Shown: positions 37,683 to 46,754, numbered from the stretch's first letter. The stretch is 57,232 bases of DNA from Chitinophagaceae bacterium UBA2375 (GCA_002343985.1 DDTB01000005.1:1-57232); one strand, 5' to 3'. Notes: generated by a model not told the origin, from the sequence alone. Made by a program: numbers and translations.

Positions 37683-39056
37683 TTGCACTCACTCTTCAAA
37701 GTACATTTTAACTGGGGCATTTACCTGATACTTGGCCTCCTGATCCGGTTGGTTTTCCCTAACCTGAGCTGGCTTTGCTATTTCGCGGTGATGATATCGC
37801 TGCATCAGTTCATGCTCCTGTTTTATTCGATCGGGCATATCATTCCCGTGCGGTACCTGCTGGGTTCGTTTATGTGCCTGCAAATGTTCATCGGGCCCAC
37901 GTTGGCGTATAACGGATTGGATAAATTTCAACGGGGTTACATGAAAATGCAGGTACCGTACCAGGAGTATTTCGCGTATGTATTGCCCGCGGTCATATTA
38001 TTCATCATTGGGCTCCATATCAGGGCCGGTTTGATGGAAGGCGAATATGTGGAAGAGGAAAAAGTGAAGAAATTTGTCAATAAGAACCCGCAGTTGCCAT
38101 ACATCTTTGTTGGTATCGGTTTTGTGGCCAGCGTGGCGGCATCATTTTTCAGGTCTGAACTTGGCTTTATTTTTTACCTGCTCTCCGGTTTCAAATTCAT
38201 TGGCACATTTATGATCATCCTGGGTAGCCGAAATGTAAAGCCAATTGTTTTAGCAGCTGTTTATGGTTCAGTAATCGCCACTTCATTAAGCCGTGCGATG
38301 TTTCATGACTTATTAACCTGGGTGATATTCCTTGGTTCCGTTTTTGCCATCAAGTACAAGCCCAGGCTGGAAGTGAAAGCGATGTTTGCAGGGGCATTTG
38401 TTTTGCTGGCTGTATTTATTCAGATGATCAAAGGTGATTACAGGCAGGCCACCTGGAAGGAGGGTGAAGAAGGTGGTATCGAGGCTTTGCAAAAGACCAT
38501 TGAAGAGGGCCAGGAGAAAAAAGGTATAATTAACATGGAAAAACTGGCCGTCAGTAATATCAGGATCAACCAGGGCTATATTGTCACCAATATTATGAAA
38601 CATGTGCCGGCCAAGGAGCCCCATGCCAATGGGCAGGAACTCATGGTGATCATGGAAGCTGCCATCCTTCCCCGCATCATCGCGCCAAATAAATTGAATG
38701 CCGGTGACCGCGAATTTTTTATGAAGTACTCAGGTATGCGTATTGCGCGCGGTACTTCCATGGGCCTAAGTTCTGTGGGAGATGGCTATATTAATTTCGG
38801 TACCATCGGTGGTGCGATTTTCATGCTTATTTATGGCATGTTTTTTAGTGAAGTGCTTAGGTTGTACAAACGGTTCAGCAAAGATTTTTCAATCCTGATT
38901 TTATTCACGCCGCTGGTTTTTTATTATCCCATCAGGCCCGATTGTGAATTGCAAACCATCCTCGGGCACTTATTCAAAGCCAGCTTCCTGATCATTTTCA
39001 TTTTCCAGGTATGGAAATATAATTTCAGGGATGACCCGGAACCGTCTGCAGCATGA
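37683..39056 (+). CDS. Wzy-like polymerase membrane protein of the exosortase neighbourhood
   Basis: The 457-residue protein has about ten hydrophobic segments, with a hydrophilic stretch of about 100 residues (near 255-355, KGDYRQATWKEGEEGG and after) that would face the periplasm, as in O-antigen polymerases. The start is TTG 37683: a stop codon lies at 37668 and no in-frame ATG comes before residue 37. I recall Bacteroidota exosortase loci carrying a Wzy-like protein and a GT4 enzyme in just this order. Its stop overlaps the next gene by 4 bases. It may polymerise repeat units or act as a ligase; the sequence alone does not tell. Confidence 0.68.
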   Translation: MHSLFKVHFNWGIYLILGLLIRLVFPNLSWLCYFAVMISLHQFMLLFYSIGHIIPVRYLLGSFMCLQMFIGPTLAYNGLDKFQRGYMKMQVPYQEYFAYVLPAVILFIIGLHIRAGLMEGEYVEEEKVKKFVNKNPQLPYIFVGIGFVASVAASFFRSELGFIFYLLSGFKFIGTFMIILGSRNVKPIVLAAVYGSVIATSLSRAMFHDLLTWVIFLGSVFAIKYKPRLEVKAMFAGAFVLLAVFIQMIKGDYRQATWKEGEEGGIEALQKTIEEGQEKKGIINMEKLAVSNIRINQGYIVTNIMKHVPAKEPHANGQELMVIMEAAILPRIIAPNKLNAGDREFFMKYSGMRIARGTSMGLSSVGDGYINFGTIGGAIFMLIYGMFFSEVLRLYKRFSKDFSILILFTPLVFYYPIRPDCELQTILGHLFKASFLIIFIFQVWKYNFRDDPEPSAA

Positions 39057-40168
39057 CAAAAGTTTTCATTTCCATACCCTGGTTTATCCCTGCCTTCAGG
39101 GCCGGTGGGCCCATTCAGTCGATTGCTAACCTGGTCAGTCAACCCAAACAGGGCTATCAATTCTATATCTTTTGCGCGGATACTGACTTGAACGGAGAGG
39201 CGCTGCCCATACAGGTGAAAGACAAATGGGTGACATTCAACGACCATACCCTTGTTTATTATGCAGGCCCGGATAGCCGCAGCGTCAAGTTCAAAAAAGA
39301 ATGGTTAAGCCTGAAGCCGGATGTGCTGATGGTGGTAGGCATATATTCCTGGCATTTTAACCTGCTGCCATTATTATATGCGGGTAAAACCCGTTCAATT
39401 ATTTCGGTGAGGGGTATGCTGCATCCCGGCGCTTTATCGCAAAAATCCCTGAAAAAGAAATGGTACCTCCGCGTGTTCAAATGGATGGGTTTGCATAAGA
39501 AGCGCATATTTCACGCGACTGATGAACAGGAAGCGGCATTTATAAAAGACGCGATGGGGGCAGGTGCATCCGTGTTGGTGGCTGGAAATTATCCCCGTTT
39601 ATTCGTTCCCGTTAGCAGGCCAGTTAAAAATCGGGGTGTATTGTCTATGGTCAGCCTGGCATTGATCAGCCCGATGAAAAACCATGCATTGCTGTTAAAC
39701 GCCTTAAAAAAAGTTACTGAAAATATAACCTATCATATTTACGGCCCTGTAAAAGACCAGGCATATTGGACAGATTGCCTCTCCATAATCGCCCAACTCC
39801 CTGGAAATATTAAAGTGCACATAGGGGGTGAGTTGCCGCCCGATCGTGTGAGCCAGGCCTGGATGGAAGCTGATGTCATGATCATGCCGAGCAAGAGTGA
39901 AAATTTCGGGCATTCCATCATCGAAGCGTTATCGGCCGGCTTACCGGTGATCACCAGCCGGCATACGCCATGGAATGGACTGGAGACAGCTAAAGCAGGC
40001 ATCAATGCGGATCAAACGGAGGATGCCATCGCGGAAGCCATCCGTTTTTTTGCCCATATGGATGACAATGAGATGCAGGTATGGCGGGAAGGTGCCGTGG
40101 ATTACGCAGGTTCAGCCATCAATTTGCCCGCTTTGCATCAACAATACGCTGAACTATTCAACGGGTAA
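39053..40168 (+). CDS. GT4-family glycosyltransferase next to the exosortase
   Basis: This 371-residue GT-B enzyme opens with VFISIPWFIPAFRAGGPIQSIANL, the acceptor loop, and carries SKSENFGHSIIEALSAGLPVITS with the E-x7-E donor motif near 282-304. It overlaps the Wzy-like gene by 4 bases and precedes the exosortase gene by 29 bases. From memory this matches a glycosyltransferase type named for its association with exosortase Y, but I cannot verify the assignment here. Confidence 0.8.
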   Translation: MTKVFISIPWFIPAFRAGGPIQSIANLVSQPKQGYQFYIFCADTDLNGEALPIQVKDKWVTFNDHTLVYYAGPDSRSVKFKKEWLSLKPDVLMVVGIYSWHFNLLPLLYAGKTRSIISVRGMLHPGALSQKSLKKKWYLRVFKWMGLHKKRIFHATDEQEAAFIKDAMGAGASVLVAGNYPRLFVPVSRPVKNRGVLSMVSLALISPMKNHALLLNALKKVTENITYHIYGPVKDQAYWTDCLSIIAQLPGNIKVHIGGELPPDRVSQAWMEADVMIMPSKSENFGHSIIEALSAGLPVITSRHTPWNGLETAKAGINADQTEDAIAEAIRFFAHMDDNEMQVWREGAVDYAGSAINLPALHQQYAELFNG

Positions 40169-40197
40169 GCAACTCCCGGAATATAAGGTTTTATAAA

Positions 40198-40806
40198 ATG
40201 GAATTTCTCTCAGATAAAGCATTCAGGTGGTTCCTCATCCGGTTCCTGTTGATATTTTTTGCCGTGTATTTTGGTACACAGGCCATGATTGGTTTGACAG
40301 CACCTGGCGGTTCATACAGTCCGTTTCTTGCCAAATATTTTGATTATGTAACATGGTTGCGCACATCGCTTTTGCAAGGAAGTAAAATATTATTGAGCGC
40401 CTTTGATATCAATACATACACTACGGCTGATTTCCGCATCCGGTATGTTGATGGCAGGGGCGTGTACCTGGCTTTTGATTGCCTTGGCTATGGTGTCATG
40501 TCGTTCTGGCTCGCCCTGGTTACCGCTATGCAAGACAAAATCTGGCATAAGCTCAAGTGGCTATTCCTGGGCTTGTTTTCACTTTGGTTTATCAATATTT
40601 GCCGCATCAGCATTTTCCTGGTGGTTACAAACAAAAACACGGAAATGCCCCTCGGCATAGACCATCACACCTGGTTTAATATCTTTGCATACATCGCTAT
40701 TTTCCTGTTATTGTTTTTCTATTATCGTTCAATGGAAAAAGCCGATAAGGGGAATAAGCCTGAACAACCGGCACAAACCGGTACAACTGAAACAACACAC
40801 ACATGA
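40198..40806 (+). CDS. Exosortase/archaeosortase-family transpeptidase
   Basis: The 202-residue protein has several membrane helices (about 11-32, 98-112, 121-145 and 158-176). The three family residues are in place and in order: Cys95 in LAFDCLGYG, Arg136 in INICRISIF and His156 or His157 in GIDHHTWFN. Known exosortases cut a C-terminal motif-helix-basic signal on secreted proteins and join the new end to a membrane or glycan anchor. The gene sits among polysaccharide genes and overlaps the carbamoyltransferase by 4 bases. The candidate substrate is the PID-CTERM-like protein at 10213. The hydrophilic Pro/Thr-rich tail (GNKPEQPAQTGTTETT) is unusual. Exact subfamily (possibly XrtY) is a guess. 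Confidence 0.85.
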   Translation: MEFLSDKAFRWFLIRFLLIFFAVYFGTQAMIGLTAPGGSYSPFLAKYFDYVTWLRTSLLQGSKILLSAFDINTYTTADFRIRYVDGRGVYLAFDCLGYGVMSFWLALVTAMQDKIWHKLKWLFLGLFSLWFINICRISIFLVVTNKNTEMPLGIDHHTWFNIFAYIAIFLLLFFYYRSMEKADKGNKPEQPAQTGTTETTHT

Positions 40807-42533
40807 TTATTGTAGGAATAAACGCCTATCACGCAGATTCATCGGCTGCCATATTTGTCAACGGGAAGATGATCGCGGCGATAGAAGAGGAAAGGTTCCG
40901 CAGGGTGAAACACTGGGCCGGTTTTCCCGAGCTTGCCATCAGGTTTTGCCTGGATGAAGCAGGTGTTAGCTGGAAAGACGTGGATGCATTCGCGATAGGC
41001 AGGGACCCTAAGGCTAAATTCTGGAAGAAAGTCTTGTTCCTTGCCAAACATCCGGGTGCCAGCGTAAAAGTGGTAAAAGAAAGATTGGCGAACAGTAAAA
41101 AAGTGTCCTCCATCGAGCAGGAATTAGCGGCGATTTCTGGTTTGCCGGAAGATACATTTCAAGGTAAGGTTTACAATATTGAACATCACCGAAGCCACCT
41201 CGCTTCCGCATTCTTTGCCTCAGGTTTTGAAGAAGCAGCATGCTTGTCGATTGATGGTTCAGGTGATTTCTCCACCACAATGACGGCCATCGGAAAAGGT
41301 AATAAGATTGATGTTATTGAGTCGGTTGATTTTCCACATTCCCTGGGAATTTTTTATACGGCTTTCACACAATGGCTAGGCTTCCCGCATTATGGCGATG
41401 AATATAAGGTGATGGGCATGGCGCCATACGGACAAGCGCAATATGTCGAAAAAATTAAAGACGTAATTCATCTGACAGATGACGGATTGTTTACCTTGAA
41501 TTTATTGTATTTCAGGGATGTGACTTCCGGTGTGATATCTTATGGAGACGATCATATACCGGTGGTGGCTCCTTTATTTGGCGATAAATTAATAGCAGTA
41601 TTTGGCCAGCCCAGGAAAAAAGAAGAGCCACTCAGCCAATACCATAAAGACATGGCGGCCTCGGTGCAGCGAATGGCCGAGCTGACCATCTTTCATATCC
41701 TCAACCACCTGCATAAAAAAACAGGGCTGGATCGGGTATGCATTGCCGGTGGGGTTGCGCAGAATTCAGTAGCCAACGGAAAAATCACGCGTGAAACAGG
41801 TTTCAAAGAAGTATATATCCCTTCGGCAGGCCACGACGCAGGAATTTCGATGGGAGCCGCATTGTTTGTACAGCATGCGGAAAAGCAATTTCCCAGGCAG
41901 GATGCCATTTATTCAGCTTACACAGGAAGTTGTTTTCATAATGACGACATCAAAAAAATACTTGACCAGAAAGGCATCGCTTATACACAATTGCCAGACG
42001 AGGAATTGTACGATGCCATCACCGATTGCCTGATCGATGGAGGGGTAGTGGGATGGATGAGTGGCCGGGCGGAATTCGGGCCAAGGGCTTTGGGAGGACG
42101 CTCCATCCTCGCTGATCCTAGAAGGAATGATGCCAAGGAAATCCTAAACCTGAAAATAAAACGCAGGGAAAGTTTCCGTCCATTCGCGCCTTCTATTTTA
42201 AAGGAATACACCGAAGAGTTTTTTGAATGCCATGAACCGGTTCCGTTTATGGAAAAGGTATTCCCGATACGCGAAGAAAAACGCGGCCTGATCCCCGCTG
42301 TAACGCATGTAGACGGCAGCGGCAGGCTTCAAACCGTTGACCGGACTGTGTCTCCACGGTATTATGCACTCATTGATACATTCCGCAAAAAAACAGGCGT
42401 ACCGATCCTGTTAAATACTTCATTCAACGAAAATGAACCCATTGTAAACAGGCCCGAAGAAGCCCTGGACTGCTACCTCCGTACGAATATGGATATGCTG
42501 GTGATGGAGAATATCCTGATCCGCAGAAAATAA
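40803..42533 (+). CDS. Carbamoyltransferase, NodU/TobZ-like
   Basis: The 576-residue cytoplasmic enzyme has an N-terminal Kae1-like ASKHA half (IIVGINAYHADSSAAIF, EHHRSHLASAFF, SIDGSGDFSTT, CIAGGVAQNSVANGK) and a C-terminal YrdC-like half with FGPRALGGRSILADPR and LLNTSFNENEPIV. Members make carbamoyl-adenylate from carbamoyl phosphate and ATP and move the carbamoyl group to a sugar or antibiotic hydroxyl. Here a sugar of the exopolysaccharide is the likely acceptor. It overlaps the exosortase gene by 4 bases and closes that tight block of genes. Confidence 0.9.
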   Translation: MIIVGINAYHADSSAAIFVNGKMIAAIEEERFRRVKHWAGFPELAIRFCLDEAGVSWKDVDAFAIGRDPKAKFWKKVLFLAKHPGASVKVVKERLANSKKVSSIEQELAAISGLPEDTFQGKVYNIEHHRSHLASAFFASGFEEAACLSIDGSGDFSTTMTAIGKGNKIDVIESVDFPHSLGIFYTAFTQWLGFPHYGDEYKVMGMAPYGQAQYVEKIKDVIHLTDDGLFTLNLLYFRDVTSGVISYGDDHIPVVAPLFGDKLIAVFGQPRKKEEPLSQYHKDMAASVQRMAELTIFHILNHLHKKTGLDRVCIAGGVAQNSVANGKITRETGFKEVYIPSAGHDAGISMGAALFVQHAEKQFPRQDAIYSAYTGSCFHNDDIKKILDQKGIAYTQLPDEELYDAITDCLIDGGVVGWMSGRAEFGPRALGGRSILADPRRNDAKEILNLKIKRRESFRPFAPSILKEYTEEFFECHEPVPFMEKVFPIREEKRGLIPAVTHVDGSGRLQTVDRTVSPRYYALIDTFRKKTGVPILLNTSFNENEPIVNRPEEALDCYLRTNMDMLVMENILIRRK

Positions 42534-42539
42534 AAGGCT

Positions 42540-42599
42540 CCGCATATATGTATAATATTTTATTATTGTGGTCTCATATCATTATTAGTTCATATGCGG
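42540..42599 (+). promoter_or_regulatory. Inverted repeat spanning the GT2 gene start
   Basis: CCGCATAT (42540-42547) is matched by ATATGCGG (42592-42599), which contains the ATG at 42594. The 44 bases between are very AT-rich. Folding would bury the start codon. It may instead be an operator pair. No clear TAnnTTTG box was seen in the gap. Confidence 0.3.
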
Positions 42600-43343
42600 G
42601 TTACCCTGATCACGGCTACGTACAATTCTAAAAAATACCTGGAAGACTGCATCCAGTCGGTTCTCAGGCAGGATTATCCCGATATTGAGCACATAATTGT
42701 TGACGGCGGATCAACAGATGGTACACTGGACATCATCAAAAAATACGAGGGCTCCATTGCCCGATGGATATCTGAACCCGACAGGGGTATGTACGATGCC
42801 ATCAATAAGGGCATGAACATGTGCAGCGGCGATATCATCGGCATCCTCAACAGCGATGATATGCTTGATGCGCCCGACGTTATTTCCGCCATCGTTCATT
42901 GTTTTAATACACAGCAGGTAGACAGCCTCTATGGTGATCTTGAATATGTTGATCCGGTCGATACCCAAAAGATCCACCGGATTTGGAAAGGCAAGCCCTA
43001 TGACCGAAAGCTCTTTCATTCCGGCTGGATGCCCGCCCATCCTACATTCTATTTCCGCAGGCACCTGCTGGAAAAGTATGGGGGATATGAAAACCATTAT
43101 TTCAGCGCGGCCGATTATGAATTCATGGCGCGTTACCTCTATAAACACCACGTCAGTTCATATTACCTCCCCAAACTGATTGTGAAGATGCGCAGGGGCG
43201 GACAAAGCAATAGCAGCTTGTACAAAAGGCTTCGCGCCAATCGCCGCGACTACCTCGCGATGAAGAAAACAGGTATACCCTTCGCGTTTTTTGTTTCCAT
43301 ACTCAAGCCACTGAGTAAAATCCACCAGTATTATAAAAAATAA
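42594..43343 (+). CDS. GT2-family glycosyltransferase, WcaA/WcaE-like
   Basis: The 249-residue enzyme has a clean GT-A fold: VTLITATYNSKKYLEDCIQS, HIIVDGGSTDGTLDI for nucleotide binding, SEPDRGMYDAINKG, and GILNSDDML as DxD. The D-x-G-M-Y-D-A-I-N-K-G signature is typical of colanic-acid-type GT2 enzymes. No membrane segment. It is separated from the carbamoyltransferase by a 60-base AT-rich gap containing an inverted repeat, so it may start a separate transcript with the acyltransferase that follows. Confidence 0.87.
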   Translation: MRVTLITATYNSKKYLEDCIQSVLRQDYPDIEHIIVDGGSTDGTLDIIKKYEGSIARWISEPDRGMYDAINKGMNMCSGDIIGILNSDDMLDAPDVISAIVHCFNTQQVDSLYGDLEYVDPVDTQKIHRIWKGKPYDRKLFHSGWMPAHPTFYFRRHLLEKYGGYENHYFSAADYEFMARYLYKHHVSSYYLPKLIVKMRRGGQSNSSLYKRLRANRRDYLAMKKTGIPFAFFVSILKPLSKIHQYYKK

Positions 43344-43372
43344 CGGGCGCTTTCATTTTACTTGAAGGGCGT

Positions 43373-44485
43373 ATGAATAAAACCATGTCTGAACCCAATT
43401 CCAAACGCATCATCCAACTGGATGGATTGAGGGGGATTGCCGTTCTGTTTGTGGTTTTTTTTCATTATTTCAATAATGCGTATGCGAATACAGCCAAAAC
43501 TTCCCTGAATGCGGTTGAAACCACGATTCAAAAAATAACGTATTGGGGTTGGGCGGGCGTAGACCTTTTCTTTATCCTCTCCGGCTTTTTAATTGCATCC
43601 ATCCTGCTCCAAAACAGGGGGTCCAAAACATATTTCAGCACTTTTTATATCCGCAGGTTCAGCAGGATTGTACCCATATATTATCTCCTGCTGATATTGT
43701 TTGTGATTGCGCAACAGGTTTTTTCAGATGCCCAGTCCAAACTATTTGCGCGCCCATTTCATATTGGTTGGTACATAAGTTTTTTGCAAAACCTGCAAAT
43801 GAGCATGGAGGGCTACTTTGGCGCGTATGCGCTGGCGCCAACCTGGTCACTTGCAGTGGAAGAGCAGTTCTACCTGGTCATTCCATGGATCATCTATTTC
43901 CTGAAAGATAAACGTGTGCTCGTTTTTTGTTTGCTCTGCATTCTGCTGGCACCCGTATACAGGACATTTAGCGATAACTGGTACAGATCGTACACGCATC
44001 TCTTTGCCCGCATCGATGCACCTTGTTATGGCGTGTTACTGGCATTGCTGTCAAGGAACAAAGATTGGATAACGTGGCTAAAGAAAAATTGGTGGGCTTT
44101 CGCGGGTTTACTGATGGCCGTACTGTTCAGTTTTTTTTTCCTGCATGTCAAAGCGCTCAACCACAGCATCATTTCACTTGCCTTCATGGCATTGGTTTTT
44201 GTCGCGCTGAGGCTTCAACAAAAGCATTTCATGTATCGTTTCCTGACCATTCCTTTCCTGTTGAAAATGGGAAAATATTCTTACTTTATCTATCTGTACC
44301 ACCTCGTCATCAACGGCATACTCTTTATCTGTTTTTCAAAACATATCAATCCCAACCTCGGGGAATTCCAGGGTTACCTGGTCACCACTTGCTCCTTTCT
44401 GCTCACGTGGTTCCTGGCCGCTGTTTCATTTGCTTATTTTGAAGGCCGCATCATACAATGGAGCCATCGTTTCCCTTATAAATAA
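43373..44485 (+). CDS. Membrane acyltransferase, OafA-like (acyltransferase 3 family)
   Basis: The 370-residue protein has about ten membrane segments. IIQLDGLRGIAVLFVVFFHYF near the start carries the family's DGLRG and the active His, WGWAGVDLFFILSGFLI follows, and PTWSLAVEEQFYLVIPW (about 160-176) is the third motif. It would O-acylate the glycan. It is the last biosynthetic gene before the phosphatase. ATG 43373 and a second ATG at 43385 are both possible starts, and both precede the first motif. Confidence 0.87.
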   Translation: MNKTMSEPNSKRIIQLDGLRGIAVLFVVFFHYFNNAYANTAKTSLNAVETTIQKITYWGWAGVDLFFILSGFLIASILLQNRGSKTYFSTFYIRRFSRIVPIYYLLLILFVIAQQVFSDAQSKLFARPFHIGWYISFLQNLQMSMEGYFGAYALAPTWSLAVEEQFYLVIPWIIYFLKDKRVLVFCLLCILLAPVYRTFSDNWYRSYTHLFARIDAPCYGVLLALLSRNKDWITWLKKNWWAFAGLLMAVLFSFFFLHVKALNHSIISLAFMALVFVALRLQQKHFMYRFLTIPFLLKMGKYSYFIYLYHLVINGILFICFSKHINPNLGEFQGYLVTTCSFLLTWFLAAVSFAYFEGRIIQWSHRFPYK

Positions 44486-44548
44486 AGTTTGCACTGTATT
44501 TATTTTGAGTCGATGCCTGTCAGGGCACGGCTATATTCCGCTTATTGA

Positions 44549-44556
44549 TTAATTTG
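44549..44556 (+). promoter_or_regulatory. Possible -7 box for the phosphatase gene
   Basis: TTAATTTG matches seven of eight positions of TAnnTTTG and lies 20 bases before the ATG at 44576, giving a short leader of about 13 bases. The 90-base gap after the acyltransferase fits a separate promoter. Confidence 0.35.
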
Positions 44557-44575
44557 CCATCCAGTTTGATATTGC

Positions 44576-45319
44576 ATGGGTATTTTTTCATTTTTTGGCA
44601 GAAAGCAGGGTGATAGGGAGTCGGCGAAATATTTCCCGCTACAAACCGATATGCACTCGCATATCCTTCCCGGTATTGATGACGGTTCGCCTGACCTGAA
44701 AACATCCATTCAACTCGTCCGCGGCCTGATGGCTTTGGGTGTGAAAAAATCCATCGCCACGCCACACATCATTGGCGATATGTACCGCAATAACCCGGAA
44801 ACCATCGGGCAGGCCCTGAAGAAACTGAAGGATGAATTGAAACGACAGCAACTCCAATTTGAACTGAGCGCTGCGGCGGAATATATGCTCGACAGTTATT
44901 TCTTTGAACTATTGCAATCCGGGCAACCATTGCTGACCATCAAAGACAATATCCTCCTGACCGAATTTTCGTACGCGTCAAGGCCCGATGATCCCGGGAA
45001 GTTATCATTTGCCATCATCACGGCAGGGTATACGCCCATCCTGGCCCACCCCGAACGTTACCCATATTATTACGGGAACCTGAAAATGATCCACAGGCTG
45101 GCCGAACTGGGTTTTCTGTTACAGGTAAACTTACTTTCGCTGACAGGTTATTATGGAAAAGAAGCTGCTAAAGTGGCTCAGTATATGATCAAAAATGAAT
45201 TGGTATCTTTTATCGGTACCGATATGCACCACGACAGGCACCTGAAAGCCCTCAGCGATCCCCGCAACAGGGAGCTGTTTCATAAATACCTCTCACACCG
45301 TGAATGGAATTATTTGTAA
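44576..45319 (+). CDS. PHP-type tyrosine-protein phosphatase, CpsB/YwqE-like
   Basis: The 247-residue protein of the PHP metal-dependent family starts with DMHSHILPGIDDG (25-37; metal-binding His27 and His29), then TPHI (62-65), LAHPERY and FIGTDMHHDRH, giving the complete set of metal ligands. Members remove phosphate from BY-type tyrosine kinases that control capsule export. The matching kinase is at 11445, at the opposite end of the locus. The stop is 9 bases from the convergent mtaB stop, with no terminator seen. Confidence 0.88.
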   Translation: MGIFSFFGRKQGDRESAKYFPLQTDMHSHILPGIDDGSPDLKTSIQLVRGLMALGVKKSIATPHIIGDMYRNNPETIGQALKKLKDELKRQQLQFELSAAAEYMLDSYFFELLQSGQPLLTIKDNILLTEFSYASRPDDPGKLSFAIITAGYTPILAHPERYPYYYGNLKMIHRLAELGFLLQVNLLSLTGYYGKEAAKVAQYMIKNELVSFIGTDMHHDRHLKALSDPRNRELFHKYLSHREWNYL

Positions 45320-45327
45320 ACGATTCC

Positions 45328-46596
45328 TTACACCGTCCACTCCACAACCTGGTTCACCCATTCTTCTTTGTAAGGCGCGGTAATTTTTATGTAGTTATCC
45401 GTAAAGCCTTCCATCATCCCGTTCTTATTCGCGGATTCAAACAACACTTTCCGGGTTTCGCCGATATGTTTTTCGGTGAATGCCTGCATTTTTCTGAAAC
45501 TCAGGTTACGCAGTATTTTATTGCGCTCATGGCGCACGCCCATAGGCACCACCGGCCTTATTTGTAAAGCCTGTGTATTGTCGCGCTCCGAATAGGTGAA
45601 GACGTGCAGGTATGAAATATCTATCTCCTCCAAAAACCGGGTGGTATCCCTGAAAGCTTCATCCGTTTCTCCCGGGAACCCCACAATCACATCAACACCG
45701 ATGCATGCATGCGGCATCATCGTTTTGATCAATCCCACTTTTTCCGCGTAAAGTTCCCGTAGGTAACGGCGACGCATAGATGCTAATACCGCGTTGTTGC
45801 CGCTTTGCAATGGTATGTGGAAATGGGGCATGAAATGGCGGCTGTTGGCCACCCATTCAATCATGTCGTTGCTGAGTAAATTCGGTTCAATGGATGATAT
45901 CCTGAACCGCTCCACAGCGCCCTGCGCCTCAAGCGCCTGTATCAGTTCAAAAAAACTTTCCTCCCTTTTTTTACCGCCGGTCAGCCCTTTTCCAAAATCA
46001 CCGAGGTTGATGCCGGTCAGCACAATTTCCTTCGCCCCGCCTTTCGCGATTTCTTCCACATTGGCCAAAACATTGCTGATGCTGTCGCTCCGGCTTTTTC
46101 CCCTTGCCATCGGGATGGTGCAGAAGCTGCATGTGTAATCGCAGCCGTCCTGCACTTTCAAAAAAATCCTTGTCCTTTCATGCACGGAGTGAGTGGCTGT
46201 GAACGTATTCACGTCTTCAATATCGCAACTGCATATTTTCCCCGCGTCATTTTTTGTGAGTTCTTTCAGGTGTTGCGCGATGTTGAATTTTTCCGCGGCC
46301 CCGAGTACCAGGTTAACACCAGGGATGGATGCGATTTCGGCTGGCTTTAATTGCGCGTAGCAGCCGGTAACGACCACCATGGCTTCTGGTGCCTGGCGTT
46401 GTATCCTGCGCACCAACTGCCGGCATTCCTTATCGGCATTGTCCGTTACGGAACAGGTATTGATCACATACACATCCGCCACTTCCTCAAATGGCTTTTG
46501 CACAAAACCGTCGTTTTCCAGCATCCTGCCCAGCGAAGTGGTTTCACTGAAATTCAGCTTGCATCCCAGGGTATGTAAAGCCACGGTTTTTGACAT
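45328..46596 (-). CDS. mtaB: tRNA (N6-threonylcarbamoyladenosine-37) methylthiotransferase MtaB
   Basis: The 422-residue radical SAM enzyme adds a methylthio group to t6A37 of tRNAs that read ANN codons. The N-terminal MTTase domain has its three cluster cysteines in LGCKLNFSE, INTCSVTD and VTGCYAQ. The radical SAM motif is CDYTCSFC. The end carries a TRAM-like part (RKVLFESANKNGMMEGFTDNYIKI). The ATG is on the minus strand at 46596, and a full TAnnTTTG box (46602-46609) begins only six bases upstream. Confidence 0.92.
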   Translation of the reverse strand: MSKTVALHTLGCKLNFSETTSLGRMLENDGFVQKPFEEVADVYVINTCSVTDNADKECRQLVRRIQRQAPEAMVVVTGCYAQLKPAEIASIPGVNLVLGAAEKFNIAQHLKELTKNDAGKICSCDIEDVNTFTATHSVHERTRIFLKVQDGCDYTCSFCTIPMARGKSRSDSISNVLANVEEIAKGGAKEIVLTGINLGDFGKGLTGGKKREESFFELIQALEAQGAVERFRISSIEPNLLSNDMIEWVANSRHFMPHFHIPLQSGNNAVLASMRRRYLRELYAEKVGLIKTMMPHACIGVDVIVGFPGETDEAFRDTTRFLEEIDISYLHVFTYSERDNTQALQIRPVVPMGVRHERNKILRNLSFRKMQAFTEKHIGETRKVLFESANKNGMMEGFTDNYIKITAPYKEEWVNQVVEWTV

Positions 46597-46601
46597 GGCT
46601 G

Positions 46602-46609
46602 CAAAATTA
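46602..46609 (-). promoter_or_regulatory. -7 box adjoining the mtaB start codon
   Basis: Read on the minus strand this is TAATTTTG, a full TAnnTTTG match. Its last base is six bases from the ATG, so transcription would begin at or very near the start codon (short or no leader). Confidence 0.5.
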
Positions 46610-46754
46610 CTGGTTTCAGGGGAAATGGAGGAGCGCTGAACCCTTTGTCCTGCTGAATTGTTTCCAGTGTTTATCAGCCTTAATCCCTATTCTCAAGTCA
46701 TTCATGACAAGCGTCTATTTCAAAAACTTGACTTAATTTTCGGTATTCTCATAT

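Noticed and set aside
37683..39056. Wzx flippase or SLC-type transporter in place of the Wzy-like call
   Set aside because: It has a large periplasmic loop and about ten helices rather than the regular 12-14 short-loop helices of flippases; the Wzy-like call is better but not certain.
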